From: an uncultured bacterium
GTDB taxonomy: Bacteria > Planctomycetota > UBA1135 > UBA2386
DNA: 64,000 nt
Direction of reading: 5' to 3'
Assembly: GCA_937906475.1 (NCBI GenBank)
Contig: CALCZA010000054.1
Span: 42,134-106,133 of the forward strand
Position 1 is the stretch's first letter, and every line of letters begins with the position of its first letter. Both the position numbers and the translations under genes were made by a program. Positions 25,390 to 33,085 of this stretch are shown one piece after another. The notes under the pieces were generated by a model. The model worked only from the letters and a program-made list of their open reading frames with translations. It was not told the origin of the DNA and did no database searches.

Positions 25390-26273
25390 GTGACCCGAGC
25401 CTGCCGGCTAGTCCGGCTTGGTTCCGGTTTGCGCGAGAAGGGGCGGCTGCGCTCGGTGCGGTCGATGCGAGTGGCGACGAGGTTCGCTGGTTCGATCTTG
25501 GACCACTCGATGTGGTTGCATTGCTGCACACCGGCGCGCTCAATCAGCAGGACCTGTCGGATCGCATCGCACGCGCTTCGGTGATGCCTCGGCCAGCGCG
25601 GTTCCTGTCGCCGGTGCCACGCGGTGGCAAGATCCTGTGTCTCGCCAAGAACTACGTGAAGCATGCGCGTGAGTTCGGTGCCGAGGCGCCGAGCGAACCG
25701 ATCTTCTTCGCCAAGCTCCCCGACACGTTGGTGGCGCACGGTGACGATGTGGTCATTCCGCATTGGTTAGAAACACGCGTCGACCACGAAGCCGAATTAG
25801 GGCTCGTGCTCGGCTTTGCCGACCCCGAACAACGCGGCCGCAAGAACCTGACCGAGGCGCAAGCGCCGGCGGTTGTCGCTGGCTACACGCTGATTAACGA
25901 TGTCACCGCTCGCAAACTGCAGGGCCAAGATCGAGACCAGAAATACCCGTGGCTTCGCGCCAAGGCACTCGACACGTTCTGCCCGGCTGGCCCGTTCGTG
26001 GTGCCTGCCGACGCGATCGACGCTTCGGATCTGCGCCTGATCATGCGCGTTAACGGCGAGGTCCGTCAGGATGCGCGCACCAGCGCGATGGTGTTCGCGA
26101 TTCCGCAGGCGCTGCAGGCGATGGCGCGCTGCACGACGCTGCGGCCCGGCGACCTTATTGCGATGGGGACGCCCGAGGGCGTGTCGCCGGTCGTGCCGGG
26201 GGATCAAATGGAGGTCGAGATCGAAGGCCTCGGTATTCTCCGCAACCCGGTCGTCAAGGAACTCGCCCCGTAA
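25386..26273 (+). CDS. Fumarylacetoacetate hydrolase family protein
   Basis: 295 residues from the GTG at 25386 that overlaps the preceding stop (GTGA). It has the FAH-type beta-roll with KILCLAKNYVKHAREFG, EPIFFAKLPDTLV, VDHEAELGLVLG (metal-binding glutamates), GYTLINDVTARKLQ, KALDTFCPAGPFVV and LRPGDLIAMGTPEGVSPV. Relatives cleave or decarboxylate acylpyruvates and 2-hydroxyhepta-2,4-diene-1,7-dioates. The exact substrate cannot be given, as the neighbours are not catabolic. Confidence 0.92.
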   Translation: MSDPSLPASPAWFRFAREGAAALGAVDASGDEVRWFDLGPLDVVALLHTGALNQQDLSDRIARASVMPRPARFLSPVPRGGKILCLAKNYVKHAREFGAEAPSEPIFFAKLPDTLVAHGDDVVIPHWLETRVDHEAELGLVLGFADPEQRGRKNLTEAQAPAVVAGYTLINDVTARKLQGQDRDQKYPWLRAKALDTFCPAGPFVVPADAIDASDLRLIMRVNGEVRQDARTSAMVFAIPQALQAMARCTTLRPGDLIAMGTPEGVSPVVPGDQMEVEIEGLGILRNPVVKELAP

Positions 26274-26296
26274 CGGAGCGACGGTCGTTGCGCGCC

Positions 26297-26328
26297 TAGA
26301 ACTGCGCGGCCCGAACGCCGCGCTTCTA
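26297..26328. terminator. Bidirectional terminator between FAH and kelch genes
   Basis: Stem TAGAA(CT)GCGCGGC (26297-26310) / GCCGCGCTTCTA (26317-26328), with a 2-base bulge and CCGAAC loop. It lies between two convergent stops and overlaps the last codon of the kelch gene. The 3' arm ends TTCTA, a weak T-rich end in both directions. Confidence 0.5.
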
Positions 26329-27903
26329 GAAGCGCAGCGTTTCGATGGTCGTCAGCGACGTCGTCGCACCCTGGCCACCAAACAGCACCAACGTGCCGTC
26401 CGACATCAGGTTGGCGGTGTGACTGGCGCGCGCGCCGGTCAGCGCTGGAGCGCTGCTCCAGGTGTTGGTGCTTGGGTTGAACACGTCGACGTTGGCAACC
26501 GAAATGGGCACCAACAGCGTTCCTTGGGCTCCGCCGCAGGCGACGACCCGTCCGTCTGCCAGAACCGTGGCACTATGCAGGGCGCGCACGGTCGGCATGT
26601 TGACCGTTTGCCAACTGTTGGTGGCTGGGTTGTAAACCTCAGCACCGCTGATCGGTGCTGCGCTCGTGGCGCCAAGCAGGTTGGGAACGTTCAGTCCGCC
26701 CGTCATCAGCACACGCCCGTCGTTGAGCGTTACCTGGTTGTATTGGTGACCTGCGCGGCCTTGCGACATGCTCGCAGCACTCGACCAACTGCTGTTTGCA
26801 GGGTTCCAACGCTGCACCGCAGTGGTGCTGATGGCGGCAATCGGGAAGCCGAAGAAGATCGTGACGGCGACGCCGCCACTGACCATGACCTGCCCGTTCG
26901 ATAGCAGCGTCAGCGCTGGCCCCAATCGTCGGCCGCCAATGTTTTGGGTGCTCGACCAGGAGCCGGAAGCTGGGTTGAAGATCTCGGCCGACCGCAGCGT
27001 GCCAGTAATCGCGGCGGTGACGTTGGGAGCAAGTGTCGACGTGCCGCCTGCGACCATGACGCGGCCATCGGCGAGGATGCTGGCGCCGTGCAGGATGCGC
27101 GGCGTGCCCATGCTGCCGGTCGCGGTGAAGCTGTCGGTCGCCGGGTCGTAGATCTCGCAATTGGACAGCACGGTGCCGAATTGATCAGCGCCACCGATCA
27201 GGAGCACGCGGCCGTCGTTGAGGCGCACAGTCGAGTGCAGAGCCCGAGCAGCCGTCATGTTCGGGCCGGCGGTCACTGCCATGCGGCGGAAGTCCCAGCG
27301 TTCGGTTGATGCGAGTCCAGATGCCGCGGTCAACGTGCCGGCACCGCCACCAGTGATGAGCACATCGCTCGCACTGTTGTTGTTGTTGACGTTGACGAGG
27401 CTCGCCGACAGCGCGCGCGCGAACTGCAAGCCGTTCGGGGCGACGACTCCGGTATTGGTAGCGCCGGTCAGTGTGACGACGTCGTTGGAGAGTTCGCCGA
27501 TCAGCGTGGCGCCAAACAACAGCGAAGCCGTTTGCCAGTGCAGTTCGTAGCCGCTGATGCTCGGATTGTTCGGCAGTGGCAGCGAGTAGCTTGCATCGCC
27601 GTTCCCGTCGGTAACCAGGATACTCATGAGATCGATGAAATCGACGCCGACGGCGAGTGAGCGCGTGTCGACCGGATCGATCAGAGCTAGTGGCGTTGGG
27701 CCACTTGTTGCGGACGGGATGACGAGCACGAAGGACGTCGCCGGACCGTTGACGACGTCGAGGACAAGGTCTTGTCCTAGGCGCGCCGAAGTCCGCTTCT
27801 CGAGGTCGTAATCGAATTGTGCGGCGAGAGGCGCAACGGTGAGGAAGGCGACCAGAAGGCCGGCTGCCTGCAAGTTGCGGGAGGGCAGGTGGTGGTTGAA
27901 CAT
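26326..27903 (-). CDS. Secreted kelch-repeat protein
   Basis: 525 residues with a signal peptide (LQAAGLLVAFLTVAPLAAQ). Residues about 35-150 form a module with LVIPSATSGPTPLALIDP and SLPLPNNPSISGYELHWQ that resembles the C-terminus of the secreted protein at 33086-34825. From about 205 on there are about six kelch repeats: ALHSTVRLNDGRVLLIGGA, ILHGASILADGRVMVAGGT, GPALTLLSNGQVMVSGG, AGHQYNQVTLNDGRVLMTGG, ALHSATVLADGRVVACGG and ASHTANLMSDGTLVLFGGQ, each followed by a Y/F-NP-W blade, making a beta-propeller. The ATG is preceded by GAGGAG 10 bases upstream. Such proteins are probably adhesive or structural; the ligand is unknown. Confidence 0.9.
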   Translation of the reverse strand: MFNHHLPSRNLQAAGLLVAFLTVAPLAAQFDYDLEKRTSARLGQDLVLDVVNGPATSFVLVIPSATSGPTPLALIDPVDTRSLAVGVDFIDLMSILVTDGNGDASYSLPLPNNPSISGYELHWQTASLLFGATLIGELSNDVVTLTGATNTGVVAPNGLQFARALSASLVNVNNNNSASDVLITGGGAGTLTAASGLASTERWDFRRMAVTAGPNMTAARALHSTVRLNDGRVLLIGGADQFGTVLSNCEIYDPATDSFTATGSMGTPRILHGASILADGRVMVAGGTSTLAPNVTAAITGTLRSAEIFNPASGSWSSTQNIGGRRLGPALTLLSNGQVMVSGGVAVTIFFGFPIAAISTTAVQRWNPANSSWSSAASMSQGRAGHQYNQVTLNDGRVLMTGGLNVPNLLGATSAAPISGAEVYNPATNSWQTVNMPTVRALHSATVLADGRVVACGGAQGTLLVPISVANVDVFNPSTNTWSSAPALTGARASHTANLMSDGTLVLFGGQGATTSLTTIETLRF

Positions 27904-28268
27904 GGTGTTGTGCTCCTCGCAGGGACGAGAGTGCGGGGGTGTGCGCAGGGGGAATACTATCCGACCTAGCGCACCGCGTGATTAGTGCTCGAGTTTGTGA
28001 TGATCTGTCCGGAGATGAGAATAGGCGGCCAACACGCATGGCCGACGCGCGGAATAACGCTGGTCCGATCCGTCACATCGGAGGATTCGCCACGCGGACG
28101 CCGCCAAACATGGACGCCCGGAAGAGTCCTGGTCAGGCGCCGGACGAAGAGACTGGGTCGAGGGAGCCTGGCGGCGATGGTGTCGATCTGCACGGTGGAG
28201 CGTTATTGGCGCGCCGGGTGTGCGGTTGAGGCGGACGTGTTGGCGGAGTACGGCCGGCGACTGGCTAA
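27904..28268. other. Intergenic region without supported gene
   Basis: 365 bases upstream of the kelch gene and after the dus stop. Short rightward frames (about 27939-28272) exist, but they have no start signal, no recognisable sequence and end against dus, so I do not call them. The kelch ribosome-binding site is at its left edge. Confidence 0.45.
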
Positions 28269-29447
28269 CTAGCCTCCGTCAACGTGATCCGGATCCTCGA
28301 TCACCAGATCATCATCATCCGCTGCCAAGAACCCTTCCGGCAGCGACACCGTCTGCGTCTTGGCATGCTTACAACGGCGCGCCCGCAACCCTGCGATTGG
28401 GTACGGAATGTCACGCGGCAAGTCGGCCAACAGTTCGCGTAGTTCGTCCAGCGTGTTGACCATGTGCAGCTTTGGTAGTTTGCGTTTGGTGCCGGCGAAC
28501 CCCTTCAAATACCAACCGGTGAACTTCCGGATCTGTGTCAGGCCGTGCTTCTCGCCGAAGAAGTCGGCGAGTAACGCGGCGTGGTTGAGGATTGTATCAA
28601 CGACACCGCCTAGGTCTGGCGGCGCCGGCGGTTCTTCACCAGTCAACGCGGCACACAACTCAGCAAACAACCACGGCCGGCCGAGGCAGCCACGCCCGAC
28701 GACGACGCCGTCGCACCCGGTCTCGCGGATCATGCGCAACGCGTCCCACGGTTCGAAGATGTCGCCGTTGCCTAGTACTGGGATCGTCTTAACGTGTTCT
28801 TTGAGCTTCGTGATTGCGGACCAATCAGCTTCGCCTGAGTAAAGCTGTGCCGCAGTGCGCGCATGCAGAGCGACAGCACGGGCACCTTCGCCTTCGCCGA
28901 TCTGGCCTGCGTCGAGGTAGGTCAGTAGCGAGTCGTCGATGCCTTTGCGGAACTTAATGGTGACCGGAATATCACCAGCGCTAGCAACGACGCTGCGCAC
29001 GATCTTCTGCAGGAGGCGCGGTTTGACCGGAATCGCGGCACCACCGCCGGACGCCGTAACCTTGCGCACCGGACACCCGAAGTTCATGTCGATGTGGTGC
29101 ACACCCCATTCTTCGACCAACGTCTTAGTTGCCTCGGCGAGCGTCTCCGGGTTGGTGCCGTAGAGTTGGATGCTGCGGCGGTTGGTCTCGTCTTTGCCGA
29201 ACGACGCCAATTGCAGTGTGCGCTCGTGGCGCTCGACGAAGGCGCGCGCCGTGATCATCTCGCTGACGTAGAGGCAGCGGTCGTCGGAGAACTTGCGGCA
29301 CAGTGACCGGAACGGCGCGTTGGTGATGCCGGCCATTGGCGCGAGTACGACCGGAGGGAAGATCTCCATCGGACCGATCGTCAGCGGCTTGATCTCGCCC
29401 GGTTGGGGGAGTGCAACGTTGGCGTTCTCTTCGCTACGCAGAGTCAT
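28269..29447 (-). CDS. dus: tRNA-dihydrouridine synthase
   Basis: 392 residues. This FMN enzyme reduces uridine in the tRNA D-loop. Motifs are VLAPMAGITNAPFRSLCRKF, YVSEMITARAFVE, IQLYGTNPETLAEA, HHIDMNFGCPVRKVTASGGGAA (catalytic cysteine in GCP), VTIKFRKGID, LHARTAAQLYSGEADW, VLGNGDIFEPWDA and GVVVGRGCLGRPWLF. The C-terminal 70 residues carry the usual helical RNA-binding part plus a short acidic tail. Length is slightly above the usual 320-350. It lies downstream of tRNA-Leu on the same strand. A shorter start at MEIFPPVVLAPMAG (codon 27) is possible. Confidence 0.95.
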   Translation of the reverse strand: MTLRSEENANVALPQPGEIKPLTIGPMEIFPPVVLAPMAGITNAPFRSLCRKFSDDRCLYVSEMITARAFVERHERTLQLASFGKDETNRRSIQLYGTNPETLAEATKTLVEEWGVHHIDMNFGCPVRKVTASGGGAAIPVKPRLLQKIVRSVVASAGDIPVTIKFRKGIDDSLLTYLDAGQIGEGEGARAVALHARTAAQLYSGEADWSAITKLKEHVKTIPVLGNGDIFEPWDALRMIRETGCDGVVVGRGCLGRPWLFAELCAALTGEEPPAPPDLGGVVDTILNHAALLADFFGEKHGLTQIRKFTGWYLKGFAGTKRKLPKLHMVNTLDELRELLADLPRDIPYPIAGLRARRCKHAKTQTVSLPEGFLAADDDDLVIEDPDHVDGG

Positions 29448-29547
29448 CGGAGCTACGCAGGGACCTCGATCGGGGCGACAAGTGGGGGCGCACTGCTGAT
29501 CAGCGCGCGAGTGGATAAGACCATGCTTTGCTCCCTATTACATCGCG

Positions 29548-29563
29548 GCGAAGGGTTCTTCGC
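29548..29563 (-). other. Hairpin downstream of tRNA-Leu
   Basis: GCGAAG/CTTCGC, a 6-bp stem with a 4-base loop, 15 bases after the tRNA on the minus strand. It lacks a T tract, so transcription may continue into dus. Confidence 0.35.
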
Positions 29564-29578
29564 GGCAAGGGGGAAAGA

Positions 29579-29667
29579 TGGTGCCCAGGAGAGGACTTGA
29601 ACCTCCATGGGATTTTACTCCCGCTAGGACCTGAACCTAGTGCGTCTGCCAATTCCGCCACCTGGGC
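29579..29667 (-). tRNA. tRNA-Leu (anticodon CAG)
   Basis: 89 bases including an encoded CCA. Class II tRNA with a long variable arm. Acceptor GCCCAGG/CCTGGGC, anticodon stem CTAGG/CCTAG around TTCAGGT giving CAG, T-arm with GGTTCAAGTCC. It reads CUG, the main leucine codon of this GC-rich genome. Confidence 0.97.
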
Positions 29668-29685
29668 ATCCAGTGGGGACGAAGG

Positions 29686-29713
29686 AAGCTAGCGGGCAGG
29701 GGCCATGATGCAA
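29686..29713 (-). promoter_or_regulatory. Candidate tRNA-Leu promoter
   Basis: On the minus strand TTGCAT (29713-29708), a 16-base spacer and TAGCTT (29691-29686), then CCTTCGTCCCC. The boxes match consensus poorly, but the downstream C-rich string resembles that after the rpsB -10. Confidence 0.35.
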
Positions 29714-29796
29714 GAGCCTAGCAGCCCGTTTCCGCGTCTGGTCAGAACGACGAGCTTGCGCGTTCGCGCCAGATGCCGTACCTGGAGGGGGTCGAA

Positions 29797-30279
29797 ATGG
29801 CAAAGTCATCGAGTAGCAAGAACGGCCAGAAGCTCAAGACGAAGGAAGTCTTGGTTGGCGAGAACCGCAAAGCCCGTCATGAGTACGAAATCACCGACTC
29901 GTTTGAGGCCGGAATGGTGCTCCGGGGCACGGAAGTGAAGGTGCTGCGGCAGGGCCAAATCAGCCTTGCCGAGGCATATGCGCGCTTCAAGGATGATCAG
30001 CTCTACTTGATCAACGCGAACATCCCGGAATACAGTCACGGCAACCAGCAGAACCACGAGCCGAAGCGCTGGCGCAAGCTGCTGCTGAAGCGCAAGGAAC
30101 TCGAGAAGCTCAAAGAACAGACCCAGATGAAGGGACTGACCTTGGTGCCGCTGCGCGTTTTCTTCGGTGCGAAGGGCTACGCCAAATGCTTGATCGGGGT
30201 TGGCCGTGGTCGCAAGACCCACGACAAGCGCAGTCATCTCAAAGAGAAGGACCTCAAGCGCGAGATGCGCGGCGACTGA
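29797..30279 (+). CDS. smpB: SsrA-binding protein SmpB
   Basis: 160 residues. It binds tmRNA and places it on stalled ribosomes in trans-translation. The ATG at 29797 follows GGAGGGGG (29783-29790) by 6 bases and is preferred to the ATG at 29773. Motifs: NRKARHEYEITDSFEAGMVLRGTEVKVLRQGQISLAEAYARF, LYLINANIPEYSHGN, HEPKRWRKLLLKRKEL, GLTLVPLRVFF and the basic C-terminal tail GRGRKTHDKRSHLKEKDLKREM that enters the mRNA channel. The gene for its RNA partner lies 455 bases downstream on the opposite strand. Confidence 0.97.
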   Translation: MAKSSSSKNGQKLKTKEVLVGENRKARHEYEITDSFEAGMVLRGTEVKVLRQGQISLAEAYARFKDDQLYLINANIPEYSHGNQQNHEPKRWRKLLLKRKELEKLKEQTQMKGLTLVPLRVFFGAKGYAKCLIGVGRGRKTHDKRSHLKEKDLKREMRGD

Positions 30280-30426
30280 TCGCAGCCCGGCTTGCCTTGC
30301 CCACTCGGTCTACCGGCGCTTGGTCTTGTCCGCTAGGAAGCGGTAGAAGCGATTGCTCCTGCTCGACGCCGTCGCGATATCGGTAGTTGATGATTCGAAA
30401 GGGCATCGGTAGTTATCACCTGTGAT

Positions 30427-30696
30427 ATGCCCAAGACTCTTGCTGTCGCCTTTGTCCTTAGCTTCGCTGCCTGCCAGCAAAACACCGCTGGATCTCGTCT
30501 AGAGCAGGGCCCGTACACTGTGAAATACACGATTCGTACAAGTGACAGCAGCACGAGCGGCAGCGGTCCTAAGGGGGTCGATGTCGAGCGGATCAGGTTC
30601 CACGAACAGTATGTGGTGCTCGAGACTAAGGAAGGTCGTAGCCAGCTGCTTCCAGTTGACCGTCTGGTTGACTTCCGCTGGAGCAAGCGGAAATGA
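30427..30696 (+). CDS. Small predicted lipoprotein
   Basis: 89 residues, function unknown. It opens MPKTLAVAFVLSFAACQQN, a short signal peptide with a lipobox-like FAAC (cysteine at 16), followed by a polar beta-rich body (YTVKYTIRTSDSSTSGSG, RFHEQYVVLETKEGRSQLLPVDRLVDFRW). There is no Shine-Dalgarno. It ends 38 bases before the 3' end of the opposite-strand tmRNA. The signal peptide argues for a real gene; similarity to known families was not recognised. Confidence 0.6.
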   Translation: MPKTLAVAFVLSFAACQQNTAGSRLEQGPYTVKYTIRTSDSSTSGSGPKGVDVERIRFHEQYVVLETKEGRSQLLPVDRLVDFRWSKRK

Positions 30697-30733
30697 TGCG
30701 CGGCGTTGCGCCAATGATGCGCAACGCCGCGAA

Positions 30734-31085
30734 TGGTGGAGGCGGCGGGAATCGAACCCGCGTCCCAGAATGCCTCGACCTGAGCTTCTACGCGCGTAGT
30801 TCGTTATTTGGTGTCATCCGCACAGCTCCAACGAACAGGATCAGCGCGGACCAACTCGACTGTTTCTCGTTGCGACTGGGCCGAGTAGCCAGCCAGCAAC
30901 CAGCCTGCTGTGTAGCGCCTTGGCCCCCCGCAGACAAAGGGACCTCAGCGTCGCGCTTAGTTATTAAGCAGCGAGGGAGTAGTGCGTGTTGGCACTTAAG
31001 TTTTTCCAGTCGGATTTACGAGGTGCCTGGCCCTCGGCGCGCCACATCAGGACGGATCAACATTCGGTCGAAGCCGATCGCCCCC
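30734..31085 (-). ncRNA. ssrA: Transfer-messenger RNA (tmRNA)
   Basis: About 352 bases, found from both ends. The 5' end reads GGGGGCGATCGGCTTCGACC and pairs with the 3' acceptor CGCCTCC-ACCA. The T-arm GCGGG-TTCGATT-CCCGC precedes it, so the tRNA-like domain is complete and CCA is encoded. The tag reading frame (30993-30964) begins at resume codon GCC and encodes A-N-T-H-Y-S-L-A-A, ending with tandem stops TAATAA. The LAA end is the normal ClpXP degron. It works with SmpB, encoded close by. Confidence 0.95.
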
Positions 31086-31100
31086 AGATTTGACGCTGAC

Positions 31101-31129
31101 GTTATCGGTCATGCTCGGGTCTAGCACAA
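31101..31129 (-). promoter_or_regulatory. Candidate tmRNA promoter
   Basis: On the minus strand TTGTGC (31129-31124), a 17-base spacer and GATAAC (31106-31101). Initiation near 31094 would leave a short 5' leader to be removed by RNase P at 31085. Confidence 0.4.
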
Positions 31130-31199
31130 GAGCCGCACAAGATCCCCGTTTGTGGCTACACTCGTGGTGCCCCCTCTCCGGGAGTCCTAACGGAGTCCG

Positions 31200-32960
31200 A
31201 TGTCCCGAAGCTTGCCCCCTAGAATCGTGTTCTGCAGAGCCGTTCTGCCATTGGCTGCGATTCTATCCACCCAGATCGCACTCGTTGGGCAGCGAGGCAA
31301 AGACCTCGCCGAAGTCCAGAAGCACACGGCCGCCGCAATCCAGCAGTGGATAGATGACTTCACCAGTGGCCGCCTTGGTCCGCGCGGCGCGTTGCGATCC
31401 GGTGCGCAGCTACAACCGCGCTACATGGGGCATGCGAAGCGTGCTGGCCACCTGCAGTCGAAGGATCTGGATCGCCTCAACCATTTGGATGCGTTGCAGA
31501 AGCTGTTGTTCTTCGCCGAAAAGAACCCTTCGCCTGAGTTGGGGGACGCGGTGCTGGGGGTCGCGTCGGCGGGGCTCGACCGATCGTTCTTGGATCGCGA
31601 TGCGTTCGAGTTGCGTGAGCTTGGGCACTGGACGTTGATGCGCATGGAGAACCAGGGCATCTGGTTCCAGATTTTGCGTGCGGCAGCAGGCGATCGCTTG
31701 CCGGTGTTCGATGAGTTGCGGCCGCGCGTCCGGAAAGAAGAAGACGTGTCGGTTGGCCCGGCGCGTCGGGTGGCTGCGTTGCGGTTACTTGGCCAGCGCA
31801 ACTTGCCGGTGTTTCGTAGCACGTTGGAGGCGGCGTTGATCGATCCGGATCCAAGGGTGCGATTGGCTTCGGCCGAGTCGATTCGACGGCCTTGGAAGGC
31901 TGCGACGGTGAAGCGCGTCGGATTGGCCATGCAACGCGAACGGCATCCGGTGGTGTCGCAGGCGTTGGTGCGGTTGCTGCTTCAGATGTTGAAGCGGTCA
32001 CCCAAGAATCTGACGCCTGCTGATCGGCAGTCGCTCGTGTCGGGAGCGTTCTCACAGATGGGGCTCGCCGGTTGGCGAACGGACATGGATCTGCTGGATC
32101 TGGTCGAGGCCTACCCGCACAGATCGGCGATCCCGAGCTTGATCGAAGCGTTGGATCTAACGATCAAGTCGCCGGACGCGTTGGTGTCGGCGGTCAACAA
32201 TAAGGCGTCGCCTTTGTTGCGGCAGCGTGCCGGCCAGTTGTTGCGCGCAATGACCGGTGCGTTGGTGCCGATTGAAGATCCGAATGCGTGGCGTGAGTTC
32301 TGGGCGAAGGAACAGGACAACATCGTCGTGCCCGATCGTTTGGCGAAGGCCGACCCCAATGGCACGAGTGTTAAGTTCTTTGGCGTGCCAGTTACCGGCA
32401 CGTCGATTGCGTTCTTGATTGATACTAGTGGCAGCATGGACAGCGCGCCTGCCGGCAAGGGACCGATCACTGGCTTGCGGCGCACACGCGTGGCGCGTAC
32501 GAGATTGGCCGCCGCGAAGGAACAGTTGGTGCTGGCGGCGCAGGTGATGGCACCAGAGTCGCAGTACTACTTGTTGACGTTCGCCGAACAGGCGAAGACG
32601 TGGACGCGTCAGCCGATTCGACCTGATCGCCGTTCGACCCGTTCGTTGACTGGCTTGTTGAGCCGGTTGAACGCGCGCGGTGGTACCAACCTGTATGCGG
32701 GGTTGGTGGCTGCACTCGAGACCGAGGGGCGGACCTATGGCGACAAGGCGCTGCCGAAGATCGATGAGTTGTTCATTCTCAGTGATGGCGACCCAACTTC
32801 CGGTGACGTTCGCGATACGGAGACGATCTGCGAACTGGTCAAGTTGGCCAATCGCTACGCGAAGATCCGGATCAACTCAGTGTTCACCGGCACCGGCAAG
32901 GGGGCTGAGTTATTGCGGCGTTTGGCCGAAGAGAACGGCGGCGTGTTCGTGCAGCGCTGA
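31200..32960 (+). CDS. Secreted HEAT-like/VWA-domain protein
   Basis: 586 residues. An N-terminal signal peptide (about 1-30, AVLPLAAILSTQIALVGQ) is followed by a helical region with HEAT-like repeats (PARRVAALRLLGQ, DPDPRVRLASAESIRR, HPVVSQALVRLLLQML, YPHRSAIPSLIEAL). The C-terminal von Willebrand factor A domain (about 390-586) has a complete MIDAS: DTSGSMDS, the threonine in GGTNLYAGL and the aspartate in LSDGDPTSGD. It likely mediates metal-dependent protein contact in the periplasm or at the surface. A short GGAG lies 6 bases before the ATG. It ends before a strong two-way terminator. Confidence 0.87.
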   Translation: MSRSLPPRIVFCRAVLPLAAILSTQIALVGQRGKDLAEVQKHTAAAIQQWIDDFTSGRLGPRGALRSGAQLQPRYMGHAKRAGHLQSKDLDRLNHLDALQKLLFFAEKNPSPELGDAVLGVASAGLDRSFLDRDAFELRELGHWTLMRMENQGIWFQILRAAAGDRLPVFDELRPRVRKEEDVSVGPARRVAALRLLGQRNLPVFRSTLEAALIDPDPRVRLASAESIRRPWKAATVKRVGLAMQRERHPVVSQALVRLLLQMLKRSPKNLTPADRQSLVSGAFSQMGLAGWRTDMDLLDLVEAYPHRSAIPSLIEALDLTIKSPDALVSAVNNKASPLLRQRAGQLLRAMTGALVPIEDPNAWREFWAKEQDNIVVPDRLAKADPNGTSVKFFGVPVTGTSIAFLIDTSGSMDSAPAGKGPITGLRRTRVARTRLAAAKEQLVLAAQVMAPESQYYLLTFAEQAKTWTRQPIRPDRRSTRSLTGLLSRLNARGGTNLYAGLVAALETEGRTYGDKALPKIDELFILSDGDPTSGDVRDTETICELVKLANRYAKIRINSVFTGTGKGAELLRRLAEENGGVFVQR

Positions 32961-32996
32961 GCTGCGAGCACGTTCTCGATGCTTGGCTCAGTACGC

Positions 32997-33030
32997 AAAT
33001 GCGGCCGCCGTGAAGGCGGCCGCATTTGTT
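32997..33030. terminator. Bidirectional rho-independent terminator
   Basis: A perfect 13-bp stem AAATGCGGCCGCC (32997-33009) / GGCGGCCGCATTT (33015-33027) with a GTGAA loop. It is centred between the convergent VWA gene and the secreted protein gene, and the A/T ends of the stem give T-rich tails in both directions. Confidence 0.9.
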
Positions 33031-33085
33031 CTAGGTTGTTGCTGGCGACTAAGCGGCAGCAACAGGGACTAGAAGTTCAACTGGA

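Noticed and set aside
27939..28272. Small rightward genes upstream of dus
   Set aside because: No start signals, no recognisable sequence, and arginine-rich composition typical of non-coding GC-rich frames.
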